NCBI GenBank assembly: GCA_036927565.1
Contig: JAYESD010000005.1
Span: forward strand, 8,152,565 to 8,216,564
Direction: 5' to 3'
DNA: 64,000 bases
Origin: Tuctoria greenei
Taxonomy: Eukaryota > Streptophyta > Magnoliopsida > Poales > Poaceae
Part shown: positions 44,269-55,426 of the stretch, piece after piece
Numbering within the stretch: the first letter of the stretch is position 1
Layout of the letters: each line of letters opens with the position of its first letter
Notes under the pieces: generated by a model
Seen by the model: only the letters and a program-made list of their open reading frames with translations
What the model was told of the DNA's origin: nothing
Database searches by the model: none
Position numbers and translations under genes: made by a program

Positions 44269-47100
44269 TGTGATACCCAGTTCCAAAAATGGACCAAGTG
44301 AACGCATATATGTGCCCAGGACATTCAACACACATACACGAGTGCATTCACCAAAAGATATACAGAAAATTACCACAGAACAGGATTAATTAAGCACTTT
44401 TATTACAGAAATCAGAATATTCTCCAATACAAGCTCTATTGAATATTAATGACAAGTTTGAACTAATACAACAGAAATAAACTAATTAAGCAACTAAGCC
44501 AACTAAGCAAAAGGGATATATGGCACAACTTCAATCAACACCACAGACAAGCTGACGGCAGACACGACCTAGAACTCTGCATCACCATCGTTAAACTCCC
44601 AAATCTGACCTGCAACTGTTGGTGAGGGAATTGCAAGGGTGAGTACATGTCGTACTCAGCAAGTGTGGAAAGTATGACATGTAGCTGATAGAAATGACGA
44701 ATATAATAATGGCTAAGTGCTGAAAAGTACATTAAAACATTTGAAAAGCAGTATGTTATATATGTGTGAAGTAAACCCATCATAAACTGTAATTATTAAC
44801 ATAGTACAAGTCCATATTTCATATCCATCGCCATTATACTAGATTTCACCATTACCATTAACCATATACAGTACCATAATTCAATTCATAACCATTACCA
44901 AACCATCCCAAATCTCAAGTTTCCTCTAATCATGTGAGGGCTCAGGTTGCTCATATCCGGGAGCACGACTATCATGATAGTTTTAAGACACACTTTGAAG
45001 AGGTTGCACCACTTTACCCACGTGTTTGTGATTTCATCACCTATTGGTGACTAAGGAATCTCAATTATGTCGTCTCACACTTCCGTTGGTGTGTGGTCAA
45101 GAGATCACAAAATAGCCTTTACAAATGGACTACTAGCATGTACGAACCCACTGAGGTTTCACTGGTGGCGATGTCTCCAACTGAGCACATCCTCAACCAA
45201 GGGCTCTCTCTTGTGCCATTCGGATCCCAAGGAGTCCCGCCAACCATATCCAACCCCAATCTGACTCCCCTTCTCCGGTGCGCCAAATGATCCACTCAAT
45301 ACTAGCAATACCCTAATTAATCAGCTACGCCGCACCCATACATGGCCTCGTGTTGGCACTGTAAATCCTAGATGGTCGCTCCACGAACCGGTTCTTAGAT
45401 CTAAAGCAAGCAAACCACCATAACATTCATCTCATCCACATAACATGCTTGCTTAGATCACCCATTATCATATCATATTGACCAGTTCATATTAACCATA
45501 ATCTCATTAATGCATAATTAAATGTATATTATTTTCCCATCCCAATTAATTAAGCGAAGCAAAGATAAAAAGCCCTTCCCGACTCTCTATCATGTATTTC
45601 AAGTGACAAGGGTGGTTAAACAAAGCTAGTAAACTTCCTATCATAGGATTCCCATCAAATTGACACAAGCATGCATTTTTGCAAATAAAATATTTATTTT
45701 AGAAACAGGATCAATATGTTCAAGGACACTTACCTTGCTCTTGGGCTTGATTTGGGTCAAAGTCTTCAAACTCCTGGTGCTGGAGGACCTCCGTGGCACT
45801 CTCTAGCGCAAATCCGTCTAATGCGCACAACGAACAAACAAGACAAGAATTACAATCAATAAGTGCACATATATTACTCAAAATTACATGACATGCATGA
45901 TTAATGCAATTGTGAAGTAAAACTTGTTAATAAGTTGCTTTTAATGTTTAATAATCAATCACAATGGTTATTAACAAGTTTACATAGGTTTGGAATTGAT
46001 TCAAATTAATTTAGAATTAATTCAGCAGGAAATAGTCAGCAAAATCGGACTAGTCCGTTATAGGGCCGGACTAGTCCACCCTTCGCAGAACCAGCAAATT
46101 AGGGTTTTCTAGATTGACGTGAATTTGGAGAATTGGGGTTGAATTCATGTGAGAAAGAGGAAATAGAAGGAATACCAGCTGTTTAGAACTCTAATGGATA
46201 AAGGGTTTTGGAGGCAACACTTGGATCTTGATGATCTAGGGTTGATGAAGAAACTTAAAGGTGAATTGGCGATGAAGAACGAAAACTCGATGGAGATCTT
46301 GATCCTCTTTCGTTTCCTCCTCTTATTCTTCTTGCTCGGGATCTCCTTCTCCCTCCTTGATGGCGGCTCTCCACAAACTAGGGCTTATGGTGTGATTCAA
46401 TTGAGGCAAAAGATACAAAGTTGAGGGGTGGGGCTGTTTATATAGGGGTGAAGGCTAGGGTTTGATGAAATTCGAGTTTGGGGATGGTGGAGGCCGGTGT
46501 GGGATCCCACATGGGCTCCAAAAAGAGTTAGACATGACGTCCCTAGGCCCACTTAAGGTAAAATCCCAAAACAAGTCACTGAACAGAAGATCAACTCGGA
46601 ATCGTGATTTATCTGACAGGTCCGCAAAAGGTCGGACTAGTCCGAAGATTGACAGAGGCGAAAATGGACAAGTCCGAACTATAGTCGGGCAAGTCCGAAC
46701 TTAGTCAGAAGGAAACCAGAGAAGTCTGGCCAAAACCGGACAAGTCTAATTTTAGTCAGGGGAAAAACAGACAAGTCCGCTGGAATACCGGACAAGTCCA
46801 GGGACTTAGTAAATTTTCAATGAATTAGGATGACTGGACTAGTCCGCTATAGGTCGAACAAGTCCGAAACTGTACAGAGGGGAAAATAGACTAGTCCGCA
46901 GCAAAAACGGACATATCCGAGCGAGGCCAGGGAGAAATCAGACTAGTACGCACAAAAAATGGACTAGTCCGCACTTCTCAAAAATTTTGAGTACGTTTTG
47001 CTCTAAATTCATTTTAAACTTATTCCTTTTTATGTGGATTAATGTTAAACATGTATATGAACTTATACAATGCATGATGCATGAAAATGAGGGTGTTACA
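44269..47100 (-). repeat. 5' LTR of the Tekay element (2,832 bp)
   Basis: This intact LTR runs (plus orientation) from TGTGATACCC to GTGTTACA. It carries the array of GGACTAGTCCG-type words at about 46590-46980, plus single palindromes near 46045-46075. Frames inside it, for example 46194-46424, mirror those in the other LTR and are not called genes. Confidence 0.92.
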
Positions 47101-47262
47101 TGTGGATGCAGCTGTACACGAACCTCGCGGCCTCGGCGGTGGGCGTGGTGGGAATGTTCGCGTCGGGGGAGTGGCAGATGATCTCGGGGGAGATGGAGTC
47201 ATTCAAGAATGAGAGGGCGAGGTACATGCTGACGATGGTGTGCACGGCGGTGTCTTGGCACA
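47101..47262 (+). pseudogene. Captured purine permease fragment, part 2
   Basis: It continues the frame of 26829-26931 after the TGTGG duplication: MQLYTNLAASAVGVVGMFAS, GEWQMISGEMESFKNERARY and MLTMVCTAVSW. The (F)ASGEW motif, the GEM-x-F segment and the following hydrophobic helix are hallmarks of plant purine permeases. Similarity stops abruptly after AVSW, where sequence of another origin begins. About 85 codons are captured in total, a small central-to-C-terminal piece of a roughly 350-residue transporter. No stop lies inside the joined fragment. Confidence 0.75.
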
Positions 47263-47371
47263 GAGACGGGAGACGAGCTTGTCCTGATGTCGGCCACCAC
47301 GACCCGTGTGCCGTGCTTTATGACCAGTCACGATGTGCACTCCCAGATCCCGCTTGCACCACCGGTGATCG
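47258..47371 (-). pseudogene. Captured short-chain dehydrogenase/reductase fragment
   Basis: On the minus strand from 47370 the translation reads ITGGASGIWECTS, a TGA stop, then LVIKHGTRVVVADI. This is the Rossmann-fold nucleotide-binding start of plant SDRs of the tasselseed2/xanthoxin dehydrogenase group (TGGASGIG-type glycine motif followed by KHG-VVVADIQD). The third Gly of TGxxxGIG is Trp, one codon is a stop, and a one-base deletion shifts the frame after ADI, where QDKL follows in another frame. It abuts the purine permease piece in opposite orientation, inside CACTA C. Confidence 0.65.
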
Positions 47372-47379
47372 TTTGCCGT

Positions 47380-48470
47380 GCCTCCTGTTGTTGCTTCCGC
47401 TCCTTGTGCAGAGGGAGGAGTGTGGCTCGCGGGGCGGAACGACAATGCGGGGCTGGACGGAGGGCGGCACAGGGCGGTGAGAGGAACGCGCAATCGCGGG
47501 GCGATACGGTGATGTGGGGTTGGGCGGAAGGTGGCACAGGCACAGGGCGGTGAGAGGAGCGTGGCTCACGGGGTGGGGCTGGGCGGAGGAGCAGAGAAGG
47601 GGTGTAGTGTGTCGCAGCGCGGAGAAAGGGCGGCTTGGCGAGAGGAGGCGGCCGCAGCAAGGAGGGAGGCGGCTGCAGCGATGTGAGAAACATGTAAGGA
47701 TCCAAATTGCACAAAAAATTGAATTCTCTGAACTGAAGTGGACCAAGCATAGAAGCAGCGCCAGGGCATACCATGTGTAAGGGTGCTTGGAGGCATGGCT
47801 GGCATGCGAACAAACCATAACTGTGAAGAAGTAATACCAAAACAGAAAAGGGATGGGAGTTGAAGGACCATGACGAAAATTTACAGCTTTCGAAAGATGC
47901 ATATGCATAAGTTGGCATCTTACTGTTCCCAAATCCCACAATGTAAAATATCTCTTCCTGATTATTTCACTCCCACCATTTAAAAATACAGGGCGCATTA
48001 GGATTCATAAAGTAAAACATCATAAATTTTTGACCAACAATTAATCAAGTTATGAGCATGTTAGCATACAGAACCATATATACTGAGTAAATATTAATAT
48101 GTTATAGGAGAATTCAATGGGTAATATATAGTTTGAAATACTTTCTCAAATCCTAATGGGCCCTACAAAGGTAATGGAGGAACCACAAGAAGCATAGAAC
48201 ACAATGCCGGTTCAGCCATGTTTGGACATTGCTATAAAAAAATTACCAGAGGGGATCCAATCAACATAAAACCTTGGTTCTTTAACATAAGTTCCCTTTT
48301 CAGTGAAAAGGACTATTATGCAGGAACGTAGCCTGTAAACATAAGTTTCCTTTTCTACGGAAATGACAATTTGTCAGCTCATATAAGTAAAAACATAACA
48401 CAATGAAATGTGTACTACAGGTTGACTGTAGGAACAAGGCATATAAGGTTTACTGGTAGCACCAATTCAG
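47380..48470. other. Interior of CACTA C, mixed origin; no gene supported
   Basis: About 47390-47690 is GC-rich and low-complexity (GGGCGGCACAGGGCGGTGAGAGG-like words repeated twice). About 47690-48470 is AT-rich and intron-like, starting near a GTAAGG and ending in TTCAGCAG before the next coding-like stretch. It could be an intron carried along with a captured gene. Confidence 0.4.
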
Positions 48471-48670
48471 CAGTGAAATATGTGTTGTGAGCTCGCCGAC
48501 GTGGCGCGGGTGGTCACCGCGCTCGCGGACGAGGGCAAGCTCGGAGAGGCAGACGACGAGGATGGGCTGCTGGTGCCGGCACTACTGGCGCGGCTCGCCG
48601 AATCGGGGAGCGCCGAGGTCAGGGTGAACGTCATAGCAGCGCTGCGCAAGGGGAAGCGGCGGCGGCGAGA
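48471..48670 (+). pseudogene. Possible captured host exon (ARM/HEAT-like helical protein)
   Basis: After a 3' splice-like TTCAGCAG, a GC-rich frame reads CELADVARVVTALADEGKL, then EDGLLVPALLARLAESG, then SAEVRVNVIAALRK. The Leu/Ala spacing and the SAEVRVNVIAAL step look like ARM-type repeats of plant U-box or related proteins. The frame then runs into low-complexity G-rich DNA. The family call is weak, but codon use and composition resemble a grass host exon and not a transposase. Confidence 0.35.
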
Positions 48671-48679
48671 AGCGGCGCA

Positions 48680-49205
48680 GGGGCACCCACGGTGGGGAGG
48701 GGGCGCCGGGAAGGGGGTGCTGGGGAGGAGGAGGAGATGCAAGGGGAGGCAACAACGAGAGGCGGCGCAGGGGCACCCACAGTGAGGAAGGGGCGCCGAG
48801 AAGGGGGTGCTAGGGAGGAGGAGGAGGGCGCACAAGGGGGGGGGGGGGGGGGGGCGGCACAATGGGAGACAGCAGCGGTGAGAGGAAGCGCATGGGAGGG
48901 GAGGGGGCGGCAGCGGCGAGAGGAGGCGCGGGGGAGGGGAGGGGGCGGTGGCGAGAGCCGACACAAGGGAGGGTGCCACTGGGGAGGGGCGACGGGAGGG
49001 AGCTACATGGGGAGGGGGCGAAGGGGAGAGGCGGCAGCGTACCTGGGAGGCGGAGAACGGTGGCGGCGACGATCTTCGGCGGCGGTGGCGGCTGTCGACA
49101 GCGGCTTAGCGCGGCGCGGCGGCGGTGGAGGCGGGCGCGCGGCGGCGGTGGAGGCGGGCGCGTCAGCGGCGAAGAGACGGACGGGAAATGAGTCAGCGGG
49201 GTGCG
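48680..49205. other. G-rich block internal to the CACTA C 5' subterminal array
   Basis: The plus strand is made of GGGGAGGGGGCGG, GGCGGCGG and GGAGGAGGAG runs, including an uninterrupted tract of 19 G at 48836-48854. Its place relative to the subterminal repeats matches the G-rich block of element A. The overlapping long frames on both strands are compositional artefacts. Confidence 0.6.
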
Positions 49206-49214
49206 GGGTATACC

Positions 49215-49517
49215 TAAAAATTTGTTATCGACGACAGTCTAGGTTAACCATCGTCGATAAGCGACTATTGACGACGGTGTAATAGGGCCATCGTCGATTA
49301 CGGCTCGGATGGACCCGGTTTCAGCCCATATTGAAGACGGGTCCTAATTGACGACGGTCCGCCGTCGTCATTAAGTAATTGACGACGGTACTAGGTCAAG
49401 CGTCGTCAATTACGATCTAATTGATGATGGTTAGATTTCCGTCGTCAGTTACTTAAAAGACGACTACTTCGTCGTCTATTATTCTGATCGTCTTTTATTG
49501 TCGTGATTCCTATAGTG
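49215..49517. repeat. CACTA C 5' subterminal array and TIR
   Basis: CCATCGTCGATAAG, TTGACGACGGT and CGTCGTCAATTA units alternate in both orientations, ending with TTGTCGTGATTCCTATAGTG at 49498-49517. The bases after the end are aac. Confidence 0.85.
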
Positions 49518-50358
49518 AACACAAGAGTTTTATTTCTCTGATTTCAATTTTCAGACAGTGCTTTTATGGCTACAAGACGGCATTGGTAGTTGAAACTTAA
49601 GGGTCCATAGCTGGCTTGTAGTTTCGGACGCCAGTGAGGTTCTAGGCTCTTCCTCCGTGTTCATGGCTAATTTCATCCCTCTTATCTCTTTCAAAATAAC
49701 CTTTTCGGCTGTTGAAAAGCGCCGAATTAATTACTTCGTCAGAAACAAACAGCAGAAGTTTTATTTTTTTGGGAAAATAAATGTTTGAATTTTGAGCGGC
49801 GTAGATGTGTGGCTGGTTTTGCCCCGCTAGCTCTTTGTTGTCACCGATGGCCTTTTTCACATTAAATTTGGGTTAGTAAATACGGCTTCGAATTCAATAG
49901 CATCGCAGCAGCAGTTGGACCTGCAACTTCGTCCGGGTACTACAGCATGCAGCTCGTGAATTATTAATGGAAGAAAACCACTCATATTTTTCCGATCAGT
50001 AACTTTTTTCACCACGCCACACTTGCATATTGGTTGAGTGCTACGCAATCTGGAACAGTATCAAGATACTATGCATGCATGTACGCGCCGTGAGCCCTCT
50101 TATTCCGGTCTAGTTGCGAAGTCACCAAGGTCTAGCAGTGACCTCTCGTCCATGCGGACAAGCAAGTACCATCTCTCATATAGGTTCTTATCAACCTAAA
50201 GCTAACCTGAACGAAGATGCTCAACGAGAGAACCTGTCGTCGTCACACTTGCCGCACATATTCGCCGCTCGCCGGCAGCTAGAACAGGCCTTTCATTTCC
50301 ATCGAGAGCTGCAGAAGTGGAAACTAAGCTTGCTGTGGGGCAGCTAGCAGCATCGATC
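49518..50358. other. Low-copy-looking DNA between CACTA C and copia 2; no gene seen
   Basis: Normal base composition with no repeat structure I recognise. A minus-strand frame at 49860-49642 shows no family. The right edge carries cgatc, the copia 2 target copy. Confidence 0.4.
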
Positions 50359-50985
50359 TGTTAGAAATCATGAGAGAGTCCAAAGATCAAATAGCCACTA
50401 AATTATCTCGAATTACATAGAGAAATCTGAATACAACATGAACATCAAGTGTTATCTCTCAAATAGCACAAGAACACTAATAATATCTTCTCTTCCATCT
50501 TTGTTGTTGCTTGACGATGCGGCCATCTAGCCAACAAGGCGAGGCCGCAAGAAGAACGACGACGAGAGGCGTTTTTCCCTTGTTCTTCTCTTGGTATCTT
50601 GATCGGATTCTGAGTGGGTTAGAGTGTTCAATTGTGTATGAGTGTATGCCCCTTAGCCACTTTGATCATACACATGACCCTCTTCTTATAGTTGACCAAG
50701 AGACACAAGAGGGGGCTTCCCACCCTTAGGAATTATTGAGTCTCCCGATCAGAGACTCAAAATTTGGTGGGTTGTGTCCTTTCAATTAGAACATATATCA
50801 ATTTCGAGTTCAAACTGACAGTTACTGAAAAATCGGACTAGTCCGTATAGGGTCCGAACTAGTCCGGTTACCCTTACTGGACAATATCGTACTAGTCCTC
50901 TAAAGATCCGGACTAGTCTGGTTATCCTTATTGGACAACATTGGACTAGTCCGGTCTTAACTGGACTAGTCCGGTACTTCTAACA
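50359..50985 (-). repeat. 3' LTR of copia 2
   Basis: This 627 bp LTR has inverted ends TGTTAGAA/TTCTAACA. GGACTAGTCCG-type palindromes cluster at about 50830-50980. A polypurine tract abuts at 50986-51000. Confidence 0.92.
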
Positions 50986-51179
50986 TTCTCCCCCTTGAAC
51001 TCGAATCTGAAACTTACCAATTTACTTAATACTAAACTTAGTGTCCATTTTCTTATGCTTGACATATAGGGCACAACACATCACAACAACCATTTACGTA
51101 TTGTTGGACTCGAAGACCACAATACATCTCACACTTGAAAATGAACCTTACTCTTACTTGGCCCCTAAATATCCAGTGA

Positions 51180-52841
51180 TCATAGGTTCTCCCTTAAACC
51201 CATGCCGGCTACGTGTTCACTGAACACGCTGGGTGGAAGACCTTTTGTTAGCGGATCCGCAAGCATACGCTTGGTACTTATATGCTCAAGACTTATGGTA
51301 TGATCCTGGATTCGATCTTTCACAATATAAAACTTAATGTCGATGTGTTTGGCAGCACCACTCGACTTATTGTTGTGAGAGTAAAATACTGCGGGCTTAT
51401 TATCGCAGTATAACTTAAGTGGTTTCTCAATGTTGTCGAACACTCTAAGACCGGGTAAAAATTTCTTAAGCCAAACAGCCTGCCCGGTGGCCTCATAACA
51501 TGCATCAAACTCGACATGCATTGTGGACGATGCAGTGACAGTTTGTTTGGAGCTTTTCCACGAAATGGCTCCATTCGCGAGGGTGAATATATAACCTGAC
51601 GTGGATTTCTTAGTATCCACACAACCCGCGAAATCTGAATCTGAATATCTCACTACTTCAAGTGGGTCTGACTTACTATACGTTAACATGAGGCCTTTCG
51701 TGCCTTGCACATATCTTAACGCTTTCTTAACTGTCTTCCAGAGATCAATCCCTGGATTGGCCTGATATCTGTCAAGCATTCCGGTCACATAAGTTAAGTC
51801 AGGGCGAGTACAAACTTGACATACACAAGGCTTCCGACAGCAGAAGCATATGGAACCGACTTCATTTGATCGATCTCATATTGGTTACTGGGATACTGAA
51901 AGTTCCCAAACTTATCGCCCTTGACAATCGGAGCAGGCGAAGGCTTACTCTTATGCATACTGTACTTTCTCGGTACATTCTCTAAGTATGATTTTTGTGA
52001 TAAGCCTAATACCCCCTTATTTCTATCTCGATGAATTTCTATGCCCAATACATAGGATTCTTCACCAAGATCTTTCATATCAAAATTAGAGGACAAAAAC
52101 TTCTTAGTTTCTGATAGTAGATTGACATCACTACTTGCAAGTAGTATATCATCTACATAAAGCACGAGGAATATAAATTTCCCGCTCTTAAACTTAGCAT
52201 AAATGCAATTGTCCTCCTCATTTTCTTTAAACCCAAACTTTCTTATTGTCTCATCGAACTTGAGATACCACTTGCCTTGATGCTTGTTTAAGTCCATAAA
52301 TGGACTTTCTTAAGTGGCATCCCATATGTTCTTTACCCTTAACAACAAAACTTTTCGGTTGTGTCATATAGACGTTCTCATATAGATCACCATTGAGAAA
52401 CGCCATCTTTACATCCATCTGATGTAATTCTAAATTATAATGTGAAACTAATGTCATAATGATTCTGAACGAATCCTTACTTGAGACAGGTGAAAATGTC
52501 TCATTATAATCAATACCTTCTCTTTGAGTGAAGCCTTTTACAACAAGTCTGGCTTTAAACTTATCAATATTCCCTTTGGAGTCACGTTTAATTTTGTAGA
52601 CCCATTTACATCCTACTGTTTTGGCTCCATTAGGAATCTCAACTAAATCCCAGACTTTGTTTGTTTCCATAGACCTCATTTCATCCTCCATGGCTTTACG
52701 CCATTCAGATGATTGAGGACTTCTCATAGCTTCTTCAAATGTGGTGGGATCACCCTCCATTTGAATTGTCTTACTCAAATAGATCTCATAATCGTCCGGA
52801 ATGGCCGATTTTCTTTCTCGTTGAGATCTTCTTAATTGCAC
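51180..52841 (-). pseudogene. Copia 2 RT and RNase H, frameshifted
   Basis: The first frame (52841-52251) has WRKAMEDEMRSMETNKVW, KARLVVKGFTQREGIDY, MDVKMAFLNGDL and LRKSIYGLKQAS, then shifts. The frame 52297-51794 carries the catalytic VLYVDDILLAS and YVLGIEIHRDR. A further one-base shift near 51790 splits the conserved TRPDL segment. The frame 51788-51180 gives RNase H (SDSDFAGCVDTKKSTSGY and AAKHIDIKFYIVKD), ending with ADPLTKGLPP. All catalytic motifs can be seen, but not in one frame. Confidence 0.87.
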
Positions 52842-52862
52842 ATTATCCTCATTTTGAGGTTG

Positions 52863-53954
52863 TTATTTCTCTTCATTATTAGTGACAACGGGCTGAAAAT
52901 GCTCAACCTCTCTTAATAATTCCGTTGTCAATGGAGAACTAACAACAGGTGTTGAATCATTACCAATAGGCACTGATGATTCAACAGCAGTAGGTAATGA
53001 GAAATATGGTTCTTGAATCATAGGAGTGGGTACATAAACCCGCTTCTCTTTAAGATTAATTTCTCGTCTTACCGTACTCCCCCTGATCATGGCATCTTCT
53101 AAAAAGACGGTATGCCTTGTTTCTACAAACTTAGTATATCGTTCTGGACAATAGAAACGATATCCCTTACTCTTTTCTGTATAGCCAATAAAATGGAAAC
53201 TTACTGTCTTAGAATCCAACTTATCAATGTTTGGGTTAAACAATTTTGCCTCAGCGGGACAGCCTCATATATGCATATAACTTAATGAGGGCTTACGTCC
53301 TGTCCACAACTCATACAGTGTTTTGGGCACCGACTTAGTAGTAACCCGATTTAGCACATGAATGACGGTTTTTAATGCCTCCATCCATAAGCTAACCGGC
53401 AAATCTGATTGACTTAACATGGATCTAACCATATCCATTAGCGTACGGTTGCGCCGTTCCGCTACTCCATTTTGCTGAGGCTCGCCCGGTGTGGAATACT
53501 GGGTGACTATGTCATTTTCCTGTAGAAACCGAGCAAACGGTCCAGGAACATGGCCATATGGGGTATGACGACCGTAGTACTCACCACCACGATCGGATCT
53601 TACCACTTTAATCTTAATATTGTGCTGATTTTCAACTTCAGCCTTAAATATCTTAAATTTATCCGATGCTTCAAAGTGTTCTTTAATTGGATAAATATAT
53701 CCATAGCGAGAATAGTCATCCGTGAAGGTTATGAATGAATCAAAACCATCAACAGATACTACGGGAAAAGGACCACAAATGTCTGTATGGATTAATTCCA
53801 AAATTCCCGCACTACGTATGGCATTTTTCTTAATTTTCTTAACAAACTTTCCCTTAATGCAGTCTATGCATTCTTCTGAATCCGAAAAATCCAAATGGGG
53901 AAGAATCGATTGTGAAATCAATTGTTCAATTATCCTCCTCGAAATATGGCCCAA
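52863..53954 (-). pseudogene. Copia 2 integrase
   Basis: The zinc-site tail (CIDCIKGK) is followed by the DDE core: HTDICGPFP, RSDRGGEYYG and PQQNGVAERRNRTLMDMVRSM. The conserved TLYELWTGRKPSLSY segment ends at a stop near 53265, and the C-terminal part goes on in another frame, 53243-52863 (SKGYRFYCP). The upstream stop near 53960 separates it from the protease frame. Confidence 0.87.
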
Positions 53955-53963
53955 GCGACAATG

Positions 53964-55375
53964 CTATAATTTCGAAGACATTTCGGAATCGATTCTCTTA
54001 CGCTTACCCTGATGTGAGGAAAACTGATTGTCGCTTACAACATTAACATCATCATGCATAGATAATAAGTATAGCATGCCTTGTCTTATGGCAACACCAA
54101 CCATCTTATTATCATACTTAATTACATATCTGTCTTTGCCAAACTGGCAAACATAATCATCATCATCTAAGCATGACACTGAGATGAGATTTCTACTTAA
54201 AGAGGGTACATATAATACATCCTGAAGTGTAAATACAAAGTCATTTCTTAATACTAATGGATAATCTCCAATGGCTTTCACTTCAGTTTCATGGCCATCA
54301 GCAACTCTAATGGCCCTTTCCCCTCTTTCTAGGGTCCTCCTCATATTTAACCCCTGCAATGAATTGCAAATATGCACAGTGGCACCTGAGTCAATCCACC
54401 AAGAAGATGGTGTATAATCTAAAAGCAGGGATTCGTCAACAAAGGTCACAAAATCATTACCATTTTTGCAACACCATTTAAGGAAGCCAATGCAATCCTT
54501 CTGATGGTGACCTTTGTCTAAACAAAAGTGGCACTGATCTTTATCCACTTTCACATCCATATTGCAAGGATGGCTTTGTGGAAACTTACCCTTATCTTTA
54601 TCATGGTGAGAAGAACCATGATACTTAAAAGATTGCTTAGAAGAATAATTCTTCTTAGTCTTACATATTCCCTTCACGTAATTAATAGCATCATAACCGT
54701 GAAGGGACTTAATCCTCTCTTCCTCCTGAACACAGATAGCCATGAGTTTTTCTATATTCCATAGTTCAGATTGAGAGTTGTAGTTGATGACAAAAGTCTC
54801 AAATTCCTTAGAAAGTGAGGCAATGATGAGATGCACAATGAACTCATCTTTAATCCCCAAATCCATAGGCTTAAGTTTTGCAGCCATATTTGTCATTCTT
54901 AAGATGTGCTCACGCACACCACCTCCATGATACTTTTCAGTAACAAACCTCTTGATAAGAGTTTTTACAGTGGCCTTAGAAGAACCAGTAAACTGATTCT
55001 CTATCCTTTGGAGGTATTCAACAACAGTTTCACATTCAGGGATTGCTCCCCGAATGGCCTCAGTGATAGTGCCCTTAATAACCATCAAACATTTCCTATT
55101 TGATTTCTTCCACTTATAACAATCAATGTCATAAGCCAATAACTCAGTAGTATATTCCTTTGTCCTCACGGCAAAGGCTTCTTGAGTTTCATCATCATTT
55201 CTTTCTGGTTCAACCGGTGCAACCGGATATGGAGTAGTGAGAGCCAAGTCTATCTCAGAGACTGCCAAAGCAATCTCCAACTTCTCTCGCCATCTCCCAT
55301 AATTGCTTCCATTGAGTGGATCAATAGAAGCGATGAAACTCAGTGCTGAATTCGCATTGGAGGAACCTTCATAAT
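53964..55375 (-). pseudogene. Copia 2 gag and protease
   Basis: The gag core (UBN2-type: KWKKSNRKCLMVIKGTI, TVKTLIKRFVTEKY), a zinc knuckle CHFCLDKGHHQKDC and the aspartic protease WWIDSGATVHICNS lie in one frame, with the downstream LYVPSLSRNLISVSCL segment. The first ATG of the frame is 55280. Homologous-looking residues (FIASIDPLNGSNYGRWREKLE) extend upstream without a Met to about 55340, where TTTTTTATTATGAAG could be a splice acceptor. The true start may therefore lie in a spliced leader or be lost. Confidence 0.82.
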
Positions 55376-55426
55376 AAAAAAACCAAAATCAAGAAGAATG
55401 CATAGATGTTAACCACAAGAAAATGA

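Larger units (their letters stand above)
26932..47100 (-). mobile_element. Ty3/gypsy chromovirus (Tekay/Del-like), about 10.4 kb plus nested copia
   Basis: The 5' LTR is 44269-47100; the 3' LTR is 26932-29650 plus 39382-39486, split by a copia insertion. LTR ends are TG...CA. The flanks TGCGG (26927-26931) and TGTGG (47101-47105) are a 5 bp target duplication with one C/T difference. An initiator-Met primer site borders the 5' LTR, and a polypurine tract (AACGGGGGTAGG on the minus strand) borders the 3' LTR. Pol ends with a chromodomain. The LTRs differ at roughly one site in ten in the first 160 bp by eye, so it is older than the Tat element. Catalytic residues are lost and many frames are broken. 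Confidence 0.9.
23843..49517 (-). mobile_element. CACTA transposon C, internally deleted, carrying captured host gene pieces
   Basis: Both ends have the same subterminal motif (ATCGTCGATAAG/GACGACGGT) at 23850-24150 and 49215-49510. The right (5') end closes with GATTCCTATAGTG at 49505-49517. The left terminal repeat is missing because element B's end abuts directly. From left to right it holds the last exons of a TNPA-like gene fused to a TNP2 head, a host purine permease fragment, other host-like fragments, a G-rich block and the 5' subterminal array. A Tekay chromovirus with a nested copia (26932-47100) is inserted in it. Without the insertions the element is only about 5.5 kb and has no complete transposase. 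Confidence 0.75.

Noticed and set aside
44240..44270. tRNA-like GGTATCAGAGCC stretches (also near 38130 and 56380)
   Set aside because: Only the 3' complement of initiator tRNA-Met is present, adjacent to LTRs; these are primer-binding sites, not tRNA genes.
48467..49282. Long overlapping frames on both strands in GC-rich DNA
   Set aside because: Composition artefacts of G-rich repeats; only the first about 65 codons of the plus frame (48480-48670) have protein-like sequence.
49642..50048. Two adjacent minus-strand frames in the gap before copia 2
   Set aside because: No recognisable family, AT-rich, and no splice or promoter context; left as unannotated DNA.
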